From the NCBI GenBank assembly GCA_026984915.1, contig JALSRG010000113.1, positions 1 to 64,000 of the forward strand: 64,000 bases of DNA. Reading direction: 5' to 3'. The translations under genes and the position numbers were made by a program. How positions within the stretch are numbered: the first letter of the stretch is position 1; every line of letters begins with the position of its first letter. The DNA comes from Marinosulfonomonas sp. (GTDB lineage Bacteria > Pseudomonadota > Alphaproteobacteria > Rhodobacterales > Rhodobacteraceae). Of this stretch, positions 63,313-64,000 are shown piece by piece. The notes under the pieces are model-generated. The model worked only from the letters and a program-made list of their open reading frames with translations, ran no database searches and was not told the origin of the DNA.

Positions 63313-64000
63313 TCAGTTTCTCCTCAGGCCCAGAATTTCGCGCGCCTGCAACGGAGTCGCAACCGGCCGGTTGTATTTGTCGCACAGATCAACCGCGCGT
63401 TTGACAAGGGCGGCATTGGATGGGGCAAGGGTTTTGCGATCTATCCGCATGTTGTCCTCCAGACCTGTGCGCGTGTGGCCGCCGGCCGCAATGGACCATT
63501 CGTTTACAACGATCTGCCCCGGGCCGACACCCGCGCCGCACCATTGGGCGTCAGGGGCAAGCCGTGCCAGTGTTCTGACATAGAAATCAAACACCTGCCT
63601 GTCCACCGGCATCGCGTTTTTCACACCCATGACGAACTGTACATAAAGCGGCGCATTCAGCCGCCCGTCTGTAGCCATCTTGACAGCCTGAAAAATATGG
63701 CTGAGGTCAAAGGCCTCTATTTCCGGCTTTATGTCGTATTTTTGCATTTCAGCCGCCAGCCAATCCACCAGATCGGGCGGATTTTCGTATACCCGGGTCG
63801 GAAAATTGTTGGACCCGACCGAGAGAGAGGCCATGTCCGGCCGCAGGCTCAGCATTCCACCACGCGCCTTGCCGGCACCCGAACGCCCGCCGGTGGACAA
63901 TTGTATGATCATACCGGGGCAGTGTGTTTCGATCGCCGCCTTGAGGCGGGCGAAACGCTCGGGATCGGATGTCGGTGTCCCATCATCTTCGCGCACGTGG
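63313..64000 (-). CDS. Beta-keto acid cleavage enzyme (BKACE / DUF849), partial
   Basis: The gene runs off the right edge of the window, so its N-terminus is missing. About 227 residues visible, from VREDDGTPTSDPERFARL through MLSLRPDMASLSVGSNNFP, EAFDLSHIFQAVKM and GHTRTGLEDNMRIDR to the C-terminus. The family condenses a beta-keto acid with acetyl-CoA and cleaves it to acetoacetate and a CoA ester, using a zinc site. Located in front of pcaB, so 3-oxoadipate or a related keto acid is the likely substrate (inference). Confidence 0.85.
   Translation of the reverse strand, partial: HVREDDGTPTSDPERFARLKAAIETHCPGMIIQLSTGGRSGAGKARGGMLSLRPDMASLSVGSNNFPTRVYENPPDLVDWLAAEMQKYDIKPEIEAFDLSHIFQAVKMATDGRLNAPLYVQFVMGVKNAMPVDRQVFDFYVRTLARLAPDAQWCGAGVGPGQIVVNEWSIAAGGHTRTGLEDNMRIDRKTLAPSNAALVKRAVDLCDKYNRPVATPLQAREILGLRRN

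Overview
The window is a chromosomal segment of an alphaproteobacterium, most likely a member of the Roseobacter group (Rhodobacterales). This rests on a Paracoccus-type soxVWXYZABCD cluster, a class I lysyl-tRNA synthetase, a DUF2160-containing glycerol ABC transporter, an NDUFS4-like complex I accessory subunit and a right-handed beta-helix protein of a kind found in this order. Gene density is high, many starts overlap the preceding stop, and clear Shine-Dalgarno sequences support most of the start choices. No CRISPR array, rRNA or intact mobile element was found.

Layout. 0-3.4 kb: a sulfide:quinone oxidoreductase-like flavoprotein (minus strand), then leuA preceded by a candidate leader peptide and attenuator. 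3.7-9.3 kb: the rod-shape and elongasome operon mreB-mreC-mreD-mrdA(PBP2)-rodA. 9.3-12.2 kb: VOC protein, 2-hydroxyacid dehydrogenase, SseB-like protein and a UDG-superfamily protein. 12.4-17.7 kb: nhaA, then capsule export kpsT-kpsE and a phosphomannomutase. 17.9-23.2 kb: tRNA-Gln, then decayed IS3 and IS21 pieces, a small glycan-modification island (three methyltransferases, a polysaccharide pyruvyl transferase, a DxD glycosyltransferase) and a decayed IS6 piece. 23.2-28.6 kb: an opine-dehydrogenase-like gene followed by a four-gene spermidine/putrescine-type ABC transporter, with a strong promoter flanked by paired palindromes. 29-38.4 kb: TerB protein, lysS, beta-helix protein, exported rhodanese, small ABM monooxygenase, lipoprotein, uvrB, NDUFS4-like protein and tRNA-Arg. 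38.4-46.9 kb: divergent glycerol module, glpVSTPQU (uptake) against glpR-glpD. 46.9-49.7 kb: a DUF1501/DUF1800 pair. 49.8-60.2 kb: thiosulfate oxidation (soxT, soxR, HbpS-like gene, soxS divergent from soxVWXYZABCD). 60.2-64 kb: a second SoxR/SqrR-like repressor, an MFS efflux protein, pcaB and a BKACE gene cut by the window end.

How it works together. The cell can oxidise thiosulfate completely in the periplasm: SoxXA loads sulfur onto SoxYZ, SoxB hydrolyses the sulfate, and SoxCD oxidises the sulfane sulfur. SoxV, SoxW and SoxS supply reductant, and a SoxT-type permease lies in the divergent operon. Sulfide may enter through the SQR-like enzyme. Two ArsR-family repressors bracket the cluster, and both carry a cysteine pair exactly 66 residues apart, the geometry of sulfide/persulfide-sensing SqrR. 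Glycerol uptake and glycerol-3-phosphate oxidation are encoded together under a DeoR-type regulator, but the kinase lies elsewhere.
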